DNA of 64,000 nucleotides from Clarkia xantiana subsp. parviflora (lineage: Eukaryota > Streptophyta > Magnoliopsida > Myrtales > Onagraceae): assembly GCA_036873135.1 (NCBI GenBank), contig JAPTYO010000011.1:16006747-16070746 (forward strand). Direction: 5' to 3'. The position numbers were made by a program, and so were the translations under genes. The notes beneath the pieces were generated by a model. The model saw only the letters and a list, made by a program, of their open reading frames with translations. It searched no databases and had not been told where the DNA came from. Positions 35,223-47,081 of the stretch are shown piece by piece; the first letter of the stretch is position 1; each line of letters opens with the position of its first letter.

Positions 35223-38200
35223 ATGACGATTGGCCGTCTAGGAGGAGAAGCTGTGGAAACGGAGGCCAAGATGATTTTCGAGCCTATTATGGAACAAGGA
35301 GTCTTCAGGTTTGATTGTTCTGCAAATGATAGGGATGCAGCGTTTCCTAGTGTCTCCTTCATGAACGGCAAAGACAGAGATACACCAATATTAATTAAGA
35401 GCTGCGATCAGAAACACCTGATCCCTCCTTGTTATATTCCTAGTTTTGAATGTGTGTTTGGGCAGCAGATTGTCAAACTTGAGCTACCTGCTGGAACTTC
35501 ACTGTATGGAACTGGGGTAGTGAGTGGGGAATTAGAGCGTACAGGAACTAGAGTTTATACATGGAATACAGATTCATGGGGTTATGGCCCTGGAACCACA
35601 TCCTTGTATCAGTCACACCCTTGGGTTCTAGCTCTTCTCCCAAATGGTCACTCCCTTGGTGTTCTTGCTGACACCACACGCCGTTGCGAGGTGCGTAATG
35701 TGGGTGCAATCATCTGATATCAACCAAGCAAAGCTCCAATTTCTATTTTCTAATATAGTATATATGTTTTCATGTGAACAGATTGATCTGAGGAAAGAAT
35801 CAGTAATACAGTTCACTGCACCGTCTTCGTATCCTATCATCACCTTTGGTCCATTTCCTTCACCTGCTGCTCTTCTTACCTCCCTCTCTCATGCAATCGG
35901 TAATCAACTCTTCATTCATTCATTCACCTATCACATATCCTCTCTTTCTCAAACATCTTTTACTCAAAACAAGAGACTACTAGACATACTCAAAAATCTA
36001 GCATGCTGGTAACTGTTAGATCGATGCTTGTTCCACATTGCATTCATTGCTGATTCTTTATGCTAGTTAAGTTCTGCATGTTATGTACAACCCATCAATT
36101 ATCTTCTCTTATTTAAATCTGACTGAACACAGCTTCATATCTATTGACTAATTTACTGTAGTAGAATCAAGGACACTACAGCTTAGCTAAACTGGATATA
36201 TAGTATTAACATTAGTCACTGACTGAGAAGAAGTTAGCGTATTTCAGATATTTTGTTTTTTATTTTTCCGGAACGTCTGCATTCATGTTCTTGGCATAGA
36301 AATTAATTATGATACTATATGTTGGATGCATAGCAATTGCGGTGCACATAACATTTCTCATGTTTAAATCACTGATCATCAGCAAGTATTTGTATTTACA
36401 GCTACAAACTGATCTAGTTTATATCCAATGCTTTTCTTTTTGGTAATTTTATATCATTGAACCAAACCGCTCAAATACTTTCCAGGTCTTTCTCTGTTTA
36501 CTAATTACTATCCATATCTTAGGAACTATCTTTATGCCTCCAAAATGGTCCTTGGGCTATCATCAATGCCGTTGGAGCTATGCTTCTGATGAAAGAGTTA
36601 CTGAGGTATCTTTATTTGGGAATTTATTGCTTTACTCCCTCTTGTGTTTCTTTCCTCATTTTTAATATTTGTATAAAGGAATCAAATACATGTTGCGGTA
36701 GTACAATGTAAAATGCACTCCCTAACTGAGAGTAATTTGTATCATCCTCCTCGCGTTTGCAGATTGCAAAAACCTTCAGGAAGAAGGATATACCATGTGA
36801 TGTTATATGGATGGATATTGACTATATGGATGGATTTCGTTGCTTCACCTTTGACAAGGCATGATGTTTATTTGAAATTACCCATTACTGATACAATATC
36901 AATATAACGATGATGGATTTATGAATTTCTTTTTGCAAAATATAAACAACTACAACTAAATTAGTGTTTTTCATTTCAGGAGCGTTTCTCCGATCCAAAA
37001 TCTCTAGTAGATTCACTCCATCAGAATGGTTTCAAGGCCATTTGGATGCTTGATCCAGGTATCAAATCTGAAGAAGGCTACTTTATCTACGATAGCGGTT
37101 CTAAGAGTGACGTCTGGATCCTGAAGGCTGACGGAAAGCCATACATTGGTATGCATCTTCCTTACTGATTTGGTGCTTTTGTGTTGTGGACTTGAATGAC
37201 ATCCCCAGATTCACTATCAGGTGATGTGTGGCCTGGCCCTTCTGTTTTTCCTGATTTCACACAATCGAGAGTCCGCTCATGGTGGGCCAATCATGTTAAA
37301 GATTTTATTGCTAATGGTGTTGATGGTATTTGGAACGATATGAATGAACCGTCTATCTTTAAGGTTTGTAATGACTGCTTGCTTCTATCTGCTTTTCTAA
37401 TATGCTTATTAAATAAGAACAATTTCGTGCTTTTTCATTCCAGACTATAACAAAGACAATGCCTGAGACTAATATCCACAGGGGAGATGATGAATTTGGA
37501 GGTGTCCAGAATCATTCACATTACCACAATGTATTCTCTAAAAGAATTTCATCCTCGATATGGTTACAGTAGTTTTGATACTCCATCCAACTTATCTTAA
37601 GTGAGGCTAAGTTCTACCCATTTATTTTACTCTCAATGTCTTGTAATTCACGCAAAATTTTGCAGGTTTATGGCACACTGATGGCAAGATCAACTTATGA
37701 GGGGATGAAACTGGCAAATGAAAATAAGCGACCTTTTGTACTTAGCCGATCCGGATTTCTTGGTAGTCAGAGGTATGCTGCAACTTGGACAGGGGATAAC
37801 CTTTCAAACTGGGAGCACCTTCAAATGAGCATTTCTATGGTGCTTCAACTGGTAAGTGCTTCCAGTTAAAAAAACAGGCTTGATTCCTCCTCCTTTATTC
37901 TAAGGGGTAGTTCACTTTACACATGCATCATGATATTCTTTTAATCATACGATCTCCATAAGCTTGCAGCTACCAGAGATGGAACTGAAGCCTTAATTAA
38001 GAGCAGTTTTTACAGTAGCATCCAAAAAATATAGCAAAGAAAGAAGTTTCTTATAATCAAAGATTAGGGTTTTCTTGGACTTCTTACAAAAGTTTCACTG
38101 TGCCATGATCCGCTGAAAATTAATTTTAATGGTTGAGTATGAGGAAATATGATAATGGCAGTTCACTACAAGGGAGTCCCAGATTAGAAGCCATGTCTCC

Positions 38201-41200
38201 ATCTATTTAACTAGGATGTTCATGAATGGTCTTTCATATGGCTTTATTGGCAGTTCATGCCATTGATGTAAATTGGAAACAAAGACTACTTCTAGCAAAC
38301 AGAAATAAACAGGATTATACATAGATGTAAAAGAAAAATGCCTACTCAACTTTATTTTTCCCCAAGTTTTCTATGCACGTCAAAGTTTCAAATCAACCTT
38401 GCTTTCTCCAATGTTAGTATGTTTAACTTTTTTTGGTCCATGTTTTTCTGCTCAGGGACTCAGCGGTCAACCGTTTTCAGGTCCTGATATTGGTGGATTT
38501 GCAGGGAATGCCACCCCCAGGCTATTTGGGAGGTGGATGGGTGTTGGTGCCATGTTTCCATTTTGTCGAGGACATAGTGAAACTGACACAAATGATCATG
38601 AGCCTTGGTCGTTTGGTGAAGAGGTAGGTTTGTCTTTATTTTGTATGCATCTTTCTGATATTTATCAACATTGTATGCTGAAAGAAAAGATATTTTCCTG
38701 TATAGTTTGGATTGCATCCCTATGCAAGTTCAACCATTTGCTCCACTGGAATATGGAATAACCAAGCCTTAGGGATGAACTTGAGTTGTTTGTGTATTTT
38801 GTTATTCTGTTTATAATGTACCTCATGATGTTATAATAATTATGCAATTTGGTTTTTTAAACTAGGTTGAGGAAGTTTGTCGGCTAGCACTGAAGCGGCG
38901 GTACCGCCTACTTCCCCACATATACACTCTTTTCTATTTGGCTCATACTACAGGAATTCCGGTGGCAACTCCCACCTTTTTTGCTGGTATCTCAATATGT
39001 TTTCTTTCTCTTCTTAACTTGTCTAATTAATTGCTACTCTTTTAGAAGAATAAATTCTATATCCATTTATTTGTTTGTTTTGCAGATCCAAAAGATCCCA
39101 AGTTTAGGACAGTTGAAAATTCATTTCTCTTGGGCCCACTCTTGGTTTATTCAAGGTTCTCTCTCTGTATTGTATTAACCTTTCTGATCCTTCAAAGTCT
39201 AAACTGTATCTCAAATATTCGAAAGTCTCTTTCTGATGTTGCTTCCTGGTATATAAGTTTTATGCTTTCTGGAAAGAAGTTTATTTTGTGCTTTTATTTG
39301 GATGGCTAGCTTGATATCAGATTCTTGTTTATGTTATTTCAGTACATCCCCTGATCAGGGTTCTGATAGCATTAACCATGTACTGCCAAAGGGGAAATGG
39401 CTGTCCTTTGACTTTGATGATGCACACCCGGTGATAATATCTGCACATTTTATCATCTGTCTTCTCTTTCCTTTAGAATGACTTGCTTGGTTATAAATTA
39501 TTGAAATGTTAAATGCTATAACATCGGTATTGATTTTGTACAGGACTTGCCCACATTGTTTCTTCATGGTGGATCAATAATCCCCTCGGGTCCTCCTCAC
39601 CAGCATGTTGGTGAAGCAAATGTAACCGATGACTTAACTCTCCTCGTGGCTTTAGATGAACATGGTATGTCCTGTTCGACTCTACTAAATCTCAACAAAA
39701 GAATTTATTTTTTGACAATATATGAATATAAAATTATAATCTAGATATATTCACTTTTTTTGGGGATATAAATACTATAGCTAACAATGAGATGTCCAAT
39801 AGTTTTGAAATATTAAAATTTTCAACCTTGTTGGTAAATGATTATAAGAATGCAATAGCACCTAGTTATGTTAGTAAATGATTAATCTTGTGCAATTAAT
39901 GAACAGTAGCATAAAAGTAGCTAGTTTACCGAATGCAGGGAAAGCAGAAGGTGTTGTTTTTGAAGATGATGGTGATGGATATGAATACACAAAGGGTGGT
40001 TATCTGTTGACCCATTACGCTGCTGAACTTCAGCCTTCATTAGTTACTATCAGAGTGTCTAGAGAGGAGGGATCATGGAAGAGGCCAAACCGTCGTATTC
40101 ACGTGTTGCTTTTACTTGGTGGTGGTGCAAATGTATTTTTTCTTTCCATGAACATGGATAGAGGTTCTCTTTTCAGAAACTAAAAGGATTGATTTTTGAT
40201 AGATTGATGCATGGGGCATGGATGGCGAGGATATACAAATAACTATGCCTTCTGATAATGAAGTGGCGGCATTGGTATCTGCAAGTGAGAAGAAATATAA
40301 AGCTCGATTAGGTAACACAATCTGCTTTTGATCACAAATTCTCATTCTCTTTATCCAAACAACAGAAAGACTTTCATTGGAGGATCTTATAAAGACTAGT
40401 TTCATGGTTCTGTAAAATCATTCTCTCATCAGTATTGACTGCCACCGCATATTCTGTATTTCTTTGGACTCCTCAGAGTAGATTTTTTTTTTTTTAAATA
40501 ATAATATATATTTGTATGTGTGTATACAGAGAGTTGTAAGGCAATCCCAGATGTGGAGGAGAGTGCACCCCAAAAAGGGATAGAACTTTCAGAGACTCCA
40601 ATCGAATTGAAAAGTGGGGAGTGGGTTCTCAAAGTCGTACCTTGGATTGGAGGACGAATCCTTTCAATGGAGCATCTTCCTTCAGGTAGAGAGAGTCGGT
40701 CCTAAACACTAGAAGAAAACTGAGTGGGTAATTTAACAGGTAACTTAACTCTTCTGTTTGATGCCATCAGGAACTCAGTGGTTGCACAGCAGTATTGATG
40801 TGAATGGATATGAAGAATACAGTGGGAGGGAGTATAGATCAGCTGGATGTTCCGAATACTACAGAGTCATTGAGTAAGTTGATTTACCATTTGAACAATT
40901 AGGATCATATATATTGTCATGTCATAATATAGTTATTTACTAGTAATGAAATAAAAGACTAGTTTGAGAGTATGGGAAGTTGATGATGATAAGTGCAGGC
41001 GGGACCTTGAGCATGCAGGAGAGGAGGAATGTGTTGAGCTAGAAGGTGATATAGGCGCGGGTTTGGCGATTGTGAGGCGAATATCGATCCCCAAGGACAA
41101 TTCAAAGGTCTTTCAAATAGAGTCTAGCGTCGTAGCACGCAAAGTTGGTGCTGGAAATAGTGGATATTCAAGGTTAGTAATATATATATTGATATCTTTA

Positions 41201-41664
41201 GAATTCTTATTATTATTAGTCTGCTGATTGATTGATTGATAGGTTGGTGGTGTTAAGAGTCCACCCGATGTTCACATTGATGAACCCAACAGAATGTTTC
41301 GTGTCCTTCACGTCGGTGAATGGTTCAAAGCAGGAAGTGTGGCCTGAATCTGGAGAAGAAACCACCACCTTTGAAGGAGATGTTCTTCCAAATGGTAATT
41401 AGTAAAGCTAATTAGGTTAGGATTTTGGAATTATTATTGAGTTTTGAATATGAATGAATGATAGGTGAGTGGATGCTTTGTGACAAATGTGCGGGTCTGG
41501 GACTAATCAACCGATTCAACACTGAGGAGGTGTATAAGTGCAAGGTTCATTGGGGGACCGGGACCGTCGTTCTGGAGTTATTATCCGAAGAGAGACCCGT
41601 CTCCAAGAACTCACCTCTCACCATATCTCACCAGTACCAGGTCACAACACTCAATCAATACTAG
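35223..41664 (+). CDS. HGL1: GH31 alpha-glucosidase, heteroglycan glucosidase 1-like (20 exons)
   Basis: Family 31 alpha-glucosidase of the plant HGL1 group, thought to trim cytosolic heteroglycans formed during starch turnover. Exons: 35223-35690, 35782-35899, 36523-36605, 36763-36858, 36980-37148, 37209-37363, 37444-37530, 37666-37851, 38456-38623, 38866-38986, 39086-39155, 39343-39430, 39544-39664, 39939-40132, 40203-40311, 40530-40685, 40771-40873, 40999-41172, 41243-41394, 41465-41664. The frame stays open for 1005 aa. Landmarks: MPPKWSLGYHQCRWSY (about 200-215), WMDIDYMDG (239-247), GIWNDMNEPS with the expected nucleophile Asp355, WTGDNLSNW with the expected acid/base Asp436, GPDIGGF, and a long C-terminal beta domain. 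No signal or transit peptide is evident. Intron 4 appears to start with GC. Catalytic motifs are intact, so the gene is probably functional. The symbol rests on remembered similarity to Arabidopsis At3g23640. Confidence 0.94.
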
Positions 41665-41697
41665 AATGTGGATGTGGATGTGGATGTGGATGTGGTT
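41665..41697. repeat. (GGATGT)n minisatellite directly after the stop codon
   Basis: About five GGATGT/TGGATG units at the start of the alpha-glucosidase 3' untranslated region. It lies outside the reading frame and probably has no coding effect. Confidence 0.8.
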
Positions 41698-41742
41698 GAC
41701 TCAAATCAAATACTAGCTTAACTTAGCTTAGCTGCCATGTTA

Positions 41743-41752
41743 AATAAATAAA
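41743..41752 (+). terminator. Probable poly(A) signals of the alpha-glucosidase gene
   Basis: Two overlapping AATAAA motifs (41743-41748 and 41747-41752) lie about 80 bp after the stop codon. Further AATAAA-like words occur near 41804. Confidence 0.5.
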
Positions 41753-41944
41753 GGTCATGGAAGAAGGTTCCTTCCATATTGTCTGTCAACTACTACTACT
41801 AGTGTAAATAAATGGGCCTTCTTCAGCTCATGCTCTTGTCCTGCAAGAAGAGTGTAAAATAAAATTCATTAAATATATTCTCTAAGAAAACCCTTATAAA
41901 CAAAGACAATTATATAGTTATTATAGCCTTATCACAACCACAAC

Positions 41945-42338
41945 GTCTATTATGTCGGCTTTTGGTGACAATCCCCTCCTAGTGGAAGGATTAGCGTGTC
42001 GGTCAGGTCTCCTATTAGCAAGAACCTCACATCGAGCGTCGCATACTCTTTTCACGGACTCGACAGTTTTGCTTAATCAGATTGTCCTCTTCGATTGGTT
42101 GTATTCCTTCTCTCTTTGGGGTTGTTCATGATATTAGACATCTTACTACTTTATATTCTGTTGTAATAAAATCTGTTCCTAGGGCACGTGTTAGGCTGGC
42201 TCATGAAGTCGTTTCTTTGGCGGCTACGGCTGATGTAACAGGATGCTGGTTTGCCCCCGATCTGCCTTGTGTCTTGAGGAGGTCGTAGGCAGTTTTTGCT
42301 ATATATATTGCGGCTAACTTTTACCCAAAAAAAAAAAA
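41945..42338 (+). mobile_element. 5'-truncated LINE tail with RNase H domain and poly(A)
   Basis: The first part reads NPLLVEGLACRSGLLLA and FTDSTVLLNQI, the pattern of the RNase H (RVT_3) domain at the end of plant L1-type LINEs. After a frame change it continues FGVVHDIRHLTTLYSV, RARVRLAHEVVSLAA and a stop near 42288. A (A)12 tail at 42327-42338 closes it, as expected for a retroposed 3' end. Such domains also occur in host RNase H-like genes, but truncation plus a poly(A) tail favours a LINE. No clear target duplication was found. Confidence 0.6.
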
Positions 42339-42675
42339 ACCACGTCTCTGGGTCTGACTAGTACAAGCGTAATCTTTTAAGTTAGAAGCCTCAAAACTTA
42401 TAATTGATAAGTTTTTTTTTTCACGAATGGATGGAAGTGTTATAAAATAATAATGTGGGTCTTAAATAATTGGAGTCGTAGACTAAAATAATGGGAGTTC
42501 GGAATATATTTTTCTTCAGGATTTAACCTAGTATCCTAATAAAAATACTCGATAATGGGATGACATTTGTCACCCCATTAGTGTAATGCCTCCACCTCTG
42601 CAAGTAGGTAGCGGCAGATTTGTGGTGTTTCAAGTGGGTTTTCGGGACAATGCTTGGCTCAATTTTTTTTTTTTA

Positions 42676-42712
<37 letters not shown>

Positions 42713-43089
42713 TAATAATGTTTTCTAGGAACCTACTTAAAAGTTGGCAAGGACACCACTTAACTTAGAAACCTTGACAGCTCAGCTGCAAAGCACTATA
42801 CATAAAAAACGAGGGTCATGAGTTTAGTTCTCAAGAAGTACAATTTTTAACAAGACCAAAGGGGTTTTTCTACTATGCTCCACAAGCATGTTACTTGTGG
42901 TAGTTTTTTTTTTTTTACATTTTTTTACTGTTATAAAGGTGAATCTTATATGAAAATTGATAATATTAATAATATGATACATATATTAAGTGTAGTTAAA
43001 AAAATTCATACTTTTTCATACTTTCTCATACTTTCAAAGTTTTACATATGTTACAATTAAGTCCACCCTAGTAGTAATTGGTAGCCCAT
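42339..43089. other. Intergenic; microsatellite and possible SINE, no gene
   Basis: AT-rich, with an (AT)n run at about 42680-42710 and the SINE-like stretch at 42770-42845. No coding signal was seen. Confidence 0.4.
42770..42845 (+). mobile_element. Possible tRNA-derived SINE head
   Basis: ACAGCTCAGCTGC resembles a polymerase III A box (TRGCNNAGYNGG), and about 45 bp later GAGTTTAGTTCTC resembles a degenerate B box (GGTTCGANTCC). The spacing fits a tRNA-derived SINE. No tail or target duplication was found, so this stays tentative. Confidence 0.3.
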
Positions 43090-43710
43090 TCCGGCGAGTG
43101 GGAGCTGTATGCATATGGTGATGGGCGTCGTAATTGGTAGCCCATAATATGTATAGTTTACCTAATGAAGTTGGGTAAATGTCACATTAGGGTAATTGGA
43201 CTAGACCCAAATCCCAATTGACATGAGATGCCAAAAATTGGGCCTCCCTATATTAATGGCCGGTCGAAATTATAAGGAGGGTAAAGTGGACTTTTTTCCA
43301 CTTTACCCCTCCTATAAATAAGAGGTGTTAGGAGATTTTTAAGGTTAATCACAATTTCCTCATTAGAGTGTTTTAGACAGAAGAACCCTCAACCCCACAA
43401 CTCCTAGTTTCGGACGAACCCTTCACTACAGCAAGGGTGTGCCAATTTACTTTCCAAGCAAACACTCCAGAGATCTGTCCCCGTGCCAAGAATCGATTAG
43501 AGGCTTTGTTGTGGAGCTTGTACCGCGTAGGGCTTCTCTAACAAGAACCTCTAAGGGTCCCGACCGGAGGATCGTGAACTCCCTCCTGAGAAGATCTTGG
43601 TTCTACGGATCATCTTAAAGGTATATATGAATCTTCCGTTGCGTAATTCCAATTACTAGCATATACCTTGTTTAAGTATCCGTAGTGATTACTCCCCGTA
43701 ATGTAAAAAC
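43090..43710 (+). repeat. Copia LTR fragment with adjoining polypurine tract
   Basis: The polypurine tract GGCGAGTGGGAGC (43093-43105) is followed by an LTR of the A/C/D family starting TGTATGCATATGG at 43106, with TATAAATAAGAGGTG at 43314-43328, ending near CCCGTAATGTA at 43707. The tract shows it was the downstream LTR of a plus-strand element whose body to the left is deleted. The U3 hairpin is degraded here. Confidence 0.8.
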
Positions 43711-43711
43711 A

Positions 43712-44360
43712 GTCACCCTTCAAATGGCTAGAGATAAAGGGCACTCCCGCGGCATAAAAATGGGAAATAAGTGAAAGGGCCAAAGCCACCATCAAAATGG
43801 CTACAGATAAAAGAGTGACCACGCGAACCATGTGAGGGCGGGAGAATAAACAAGGGCCACAGGTACCTTTAAAATGACTACAAATAAAAGAGTGACCCCG
43901 AGAACCCTGTGAGGGCGGGAGAATAAAAAAGGGCCACAACTACCCTTAAAATGGCTACAGATAAAGAGTGATCCCGCGAACCCTGTAAGGGCAGGAGAAT
44001 AAAAAAGGGTCACAAGCACCCTTAAAATGGCTACACAAAAAGAGTGGTCCCGCGAACTCGGTGAGGGCGGGAAATAAAAAGAAAGGGTCACAGTCGTCCC
44101 TCTAAACGGCCACAATCAAAAGAGCGCTCCCGGGATCAATCACCCTCAACATACAAAGAGTGTTTCCCGGATCAGAGACGATGAATAAAGGGCCACAACC
44201 ACCCTCCAAATGGCTAAAATCAAAACAACTCATGCAACATTGAAGACGGTGAGAAAAGAGTTATAGCCACCATCCAAACGGCTACAAATACTCCCGCATC
44301 GAGGCGGAAAATAAGTACGGGTCACAACCACCGTTTAATCGGCTACCAAATAAAGAGTGC
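43712..44360. repeat. Tandem repeat, units of about 80 bp
   Basis: About eight degenerate units of the form 'gggccacaaccacccttaaaatggctacagataaaagagtg' plus 'gggcgggagaataaa' (described, not exact). Spacing between 'ggctaca' words is about 75-85 bp. Similar unit length and wording ('gggtc...accaccctcc') recur at 63811-64000. Arrays like this sit in the 3' untranslated region of Tat/Ogre gypsy elements. Confidence 0.8.
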
Positions 44361-44643
44361 TTCCACTAAGTTGAAAACCCGAAAGGGCAGTCTAGTCAAA
44401 ATCAGAAAATGAAGGGCGTGATTGCAAATTCAGAAATTGCAATCATGGCAAAAGGAGAGAAAATAAACAAAAGGGGGCATGGTTAGAAATCTCTCAATCG
44501 ACCATGGCAAAAGGAGAGAATAAGAGAGAAATTCTCAAAAAAAAAAAAAAAAAAGATCTTGCTAAGTTGTCGCACACTGCGCAATTTAGGCAAAAATTAG
44601 GGACAAACATTCATGCACATATTCTGCGACTCAGCTTCTTCCA
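44361..44643. other. Spacer with polypurine-like tract
   Basis: Contains 'aaaagggggcatgg' at about 44469-44482, like the polypurine tracts before Tat LTRs, and the phrase 'ccatggcaaaaggagagaa' twice (about 44444 and 44501). An LTR may begin here. No gene. Confidence 0.4.
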
Positions 44644-44913
44644 AGTCAACTTCACGGCAAGCGAGACGGTTACAGACAGCCCTCGCAGGTCGCATTTCAA
44701 GGATGAGTAGGACTGTTACAGTCTGTTTCTACGAGTCAACTTCACGGCAAGCGGGACGGTTACAGTCTGATCTCGTGAGTCACTATTCAAGGATGAATAG
44801 GACTGTTACAGTCTGTTCCTACGAGTCAATTTCATGGCAAACAGAACGGTTACAGTCTGCTCTCGCGAGTCACCATTCAAGGATGAGTAGGAATGTTACA
44901 GTCTGTTCCTACA
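44644..44913. repeat. Three 90-bp tandem repeats
   Basis: Units start AGTCAACTTCACGGCAAGCG at 44644, 44734 and (variant) 44824, exactly 90 bp apart. Because 90 is a multiple of three, a plus-strand frame stays open through all units, giving 30-residue repeats. There is no other sign of a gene. Confidence 0.88.
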
Positions 44914-45533
44914 AGTGACACATCGACAATCTGGATCTGAATTTTCCAGCTCTCTGAGAGTCACCCCCGACGAACGAAGCCTTAGTATTCAGCCTTCGCA
45001 AGTCACGCCACTGGAGGCTTTTCCTTATCGCTCGCCACTGGAGGCATCGTCGATTAAGGTCATATGTGACGTTCAAAATGTCATATGTGACGCGTTAAAA
45101 AAAGGAAGTATTTTAAATATGGAAGGTCACGAAGTTTCTAAAGATATGACTGGTTTAAAATAGGATAGTGTATATGCATTAATTATTGTAAAATATTCAG
45201 AAAATATATTATGTGTATTTATGGTGAAATATATAAATATATATGTATATTTTTTGGAATATTAAATGCATATATTTTTCGGATTTTATTTTCCTAATTT
45301 GGGGGGTCTTAGTTTAGCTATAAATAGACTCCTTTTACATGTAAAAAAAACATAACCAACAATAATATTACTTCAGATCTCGAAACCCGTGCAATTTTAT
45401 CTTCTAGTGCAAAAAAGTTTTTTTTTAATATTTCTCCCGTCTTCAACCTGGTCTACCGGAGAAGCTGCCGGCGCCGCCTTCCGGTGGTCGGACCGCCGCC
45501 ATCGTCACCGGTCCACCGCCCTCGTCAAACCTC

Positions 45534-45593
<60 letters not shown>

Positions 45594-45958
45594 TTCTTCT
45601 TCTCCAGCAGCCATCCCGGCCGGTGACCGTACTCACCTCTGGCCACTCCGTCCTCCGCGTCGCCACGTCAACGTCGCCGGCCTGCCTCGACCATTGCAGC
45701 CCTTCGCATCCACCTCCCGCCGGTCGACCATACTCCCCCTCTCAGATCTCAGCCGTCCCGATCATCACCACCATTACCATCGGCCGCCACCAGACGCTCC
45801 GCCCAGGCCTGACCGCCGCCCGCTGCCTGCCTGACCTCCGTTGTTGTGGTCCTCGGGTCGCTGCTGTCCCCTGCTCTGCCCACTCCTTCGTTGCTGGTGG
45901 CCGGCTGGGTTGAGTAGATGGACTCCTCTGTATTAGGTAAGATCCTGTCTTTTTTTAT

Positions 45959-45990
<32 letters not shown>

Positions 45991-46440
45991 GATATTATTA
46001 TTTATATATTATTATATTAGATTTAGGGTTAAATTGTTTAAATTTAATTAATTTAGGCTAACTAAAAATCTGATTATTTAAATTGAGTCTATGTGAATAT
46101 GTTAATTTACGTTTTGATGTAAATATGTTCGATAGCTCTATTAGGTTTTATTTTTTATAAAATTAGTTCATAATGGATATTATTAAACAATTAGATTGGA
46201 AAATTAAGTGAATTGAATACTGAAAGGGTGTAATTAAAATTATATTTTTAATTTGTAATAGAACCCCCGAACTTGAATTTCTGATCGTAGATCAATTTAG
46301 TGCCTAAGTATTTAATTTGTTATTTTCTTAGGTAATTTAGGTTTCTAGTTAGCCTAATAATAAACTAGTGACGACTCTTTTCAAAATCCATGCGTTTTCT
46401 AAACGTAATCGCCTTAGGTCAGATTTTAGGTCTGACAAAT
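44914..46440 (+). other. Probable gypsy LTR and leader of Tat type, truncated
   Basis: A TATA box (GCTATAAATAGACTCC) lies at 45317-45332, followed by a transcribed-like region with a long (CT)n tract at 45537-45588, a GC-rich block to about 45905 and an (ATT)n tract near 45961-45990. At about 46362-46380 'aaactagtgacgactctttt' resembles the TAGTGGCGACTC primer-site context of Tat/Ogre elements. The sequence is cut at 46440 by copia C. The translated GC-rich block looks like leader DNA and not protein. Confidence 0.4.
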
Positions 46441-47081
46441 ACTTCTCCAAGGCATCCGTACAAGTATTCACAACCTTCAACTAATATCCAGTTGGTGGCC
46501 ACCTAGTGAATACAAGAGTCAGTGAATTACAGGTGAACTTGACCATCCCCATCGCTCAAACCCTTAGTCAAACCCAGCCGGTTTCCAAAGACGTGGTAAC
46601 TTGGCCTTTTTCTTCAGCACTGCGCTCATAAGGCGGGAAGCGAACATTGAGACTGACCTTAGGTATGAGTTCTGAGTCCATGAGGATACTTCAGGTGCCT
46701 CTTCATAAGGCTCCCGGGATCAATCACACGCTTGAGGTGAAGAAGTTTGCGCCCATCCGAATCTCGAGGATTCTACCTAGCACAACCGAGCATGACCCCG
46801 TGGTCGAACATGGCACGCGTAGTATGAAGCACGCGTCGATAGCACACCCGAACAACGTCAGGAGTGGGATATGTCAATAATGCTATCGCGGATTTTCATC
46901 TGGCCCAAAATGTGGTTAATGACGAACAGAGTTCATCACCTGCGAAGTGCAAAACGAAGATCATGTCGTGTTACTCCGAAACCAAATGATCGTTTTGCGT
47001 AACCAAGTTTATCCAACTGGTTCTTGCCCAGTCTTGCTTCGGCAGAGGTCTCCCTCTCCTACAAGACGACTGTGCCCGTGT

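Noticed and set aside
41945..42288. Independent host gene downstream of HGL1
   Set aside because: The RNase H-like reading needs a frame change, lacks a start and ends in a poly(A) run. A LINE tail explains it better.
45389..45913. 174-codon plus-strand frame with a long Leu-Ser run
   Set aside because: The run is a translated (CT)n microsatellite and the rest is GC-rich leader-like DNA. Three frames are open at once, with no recognisable protein.
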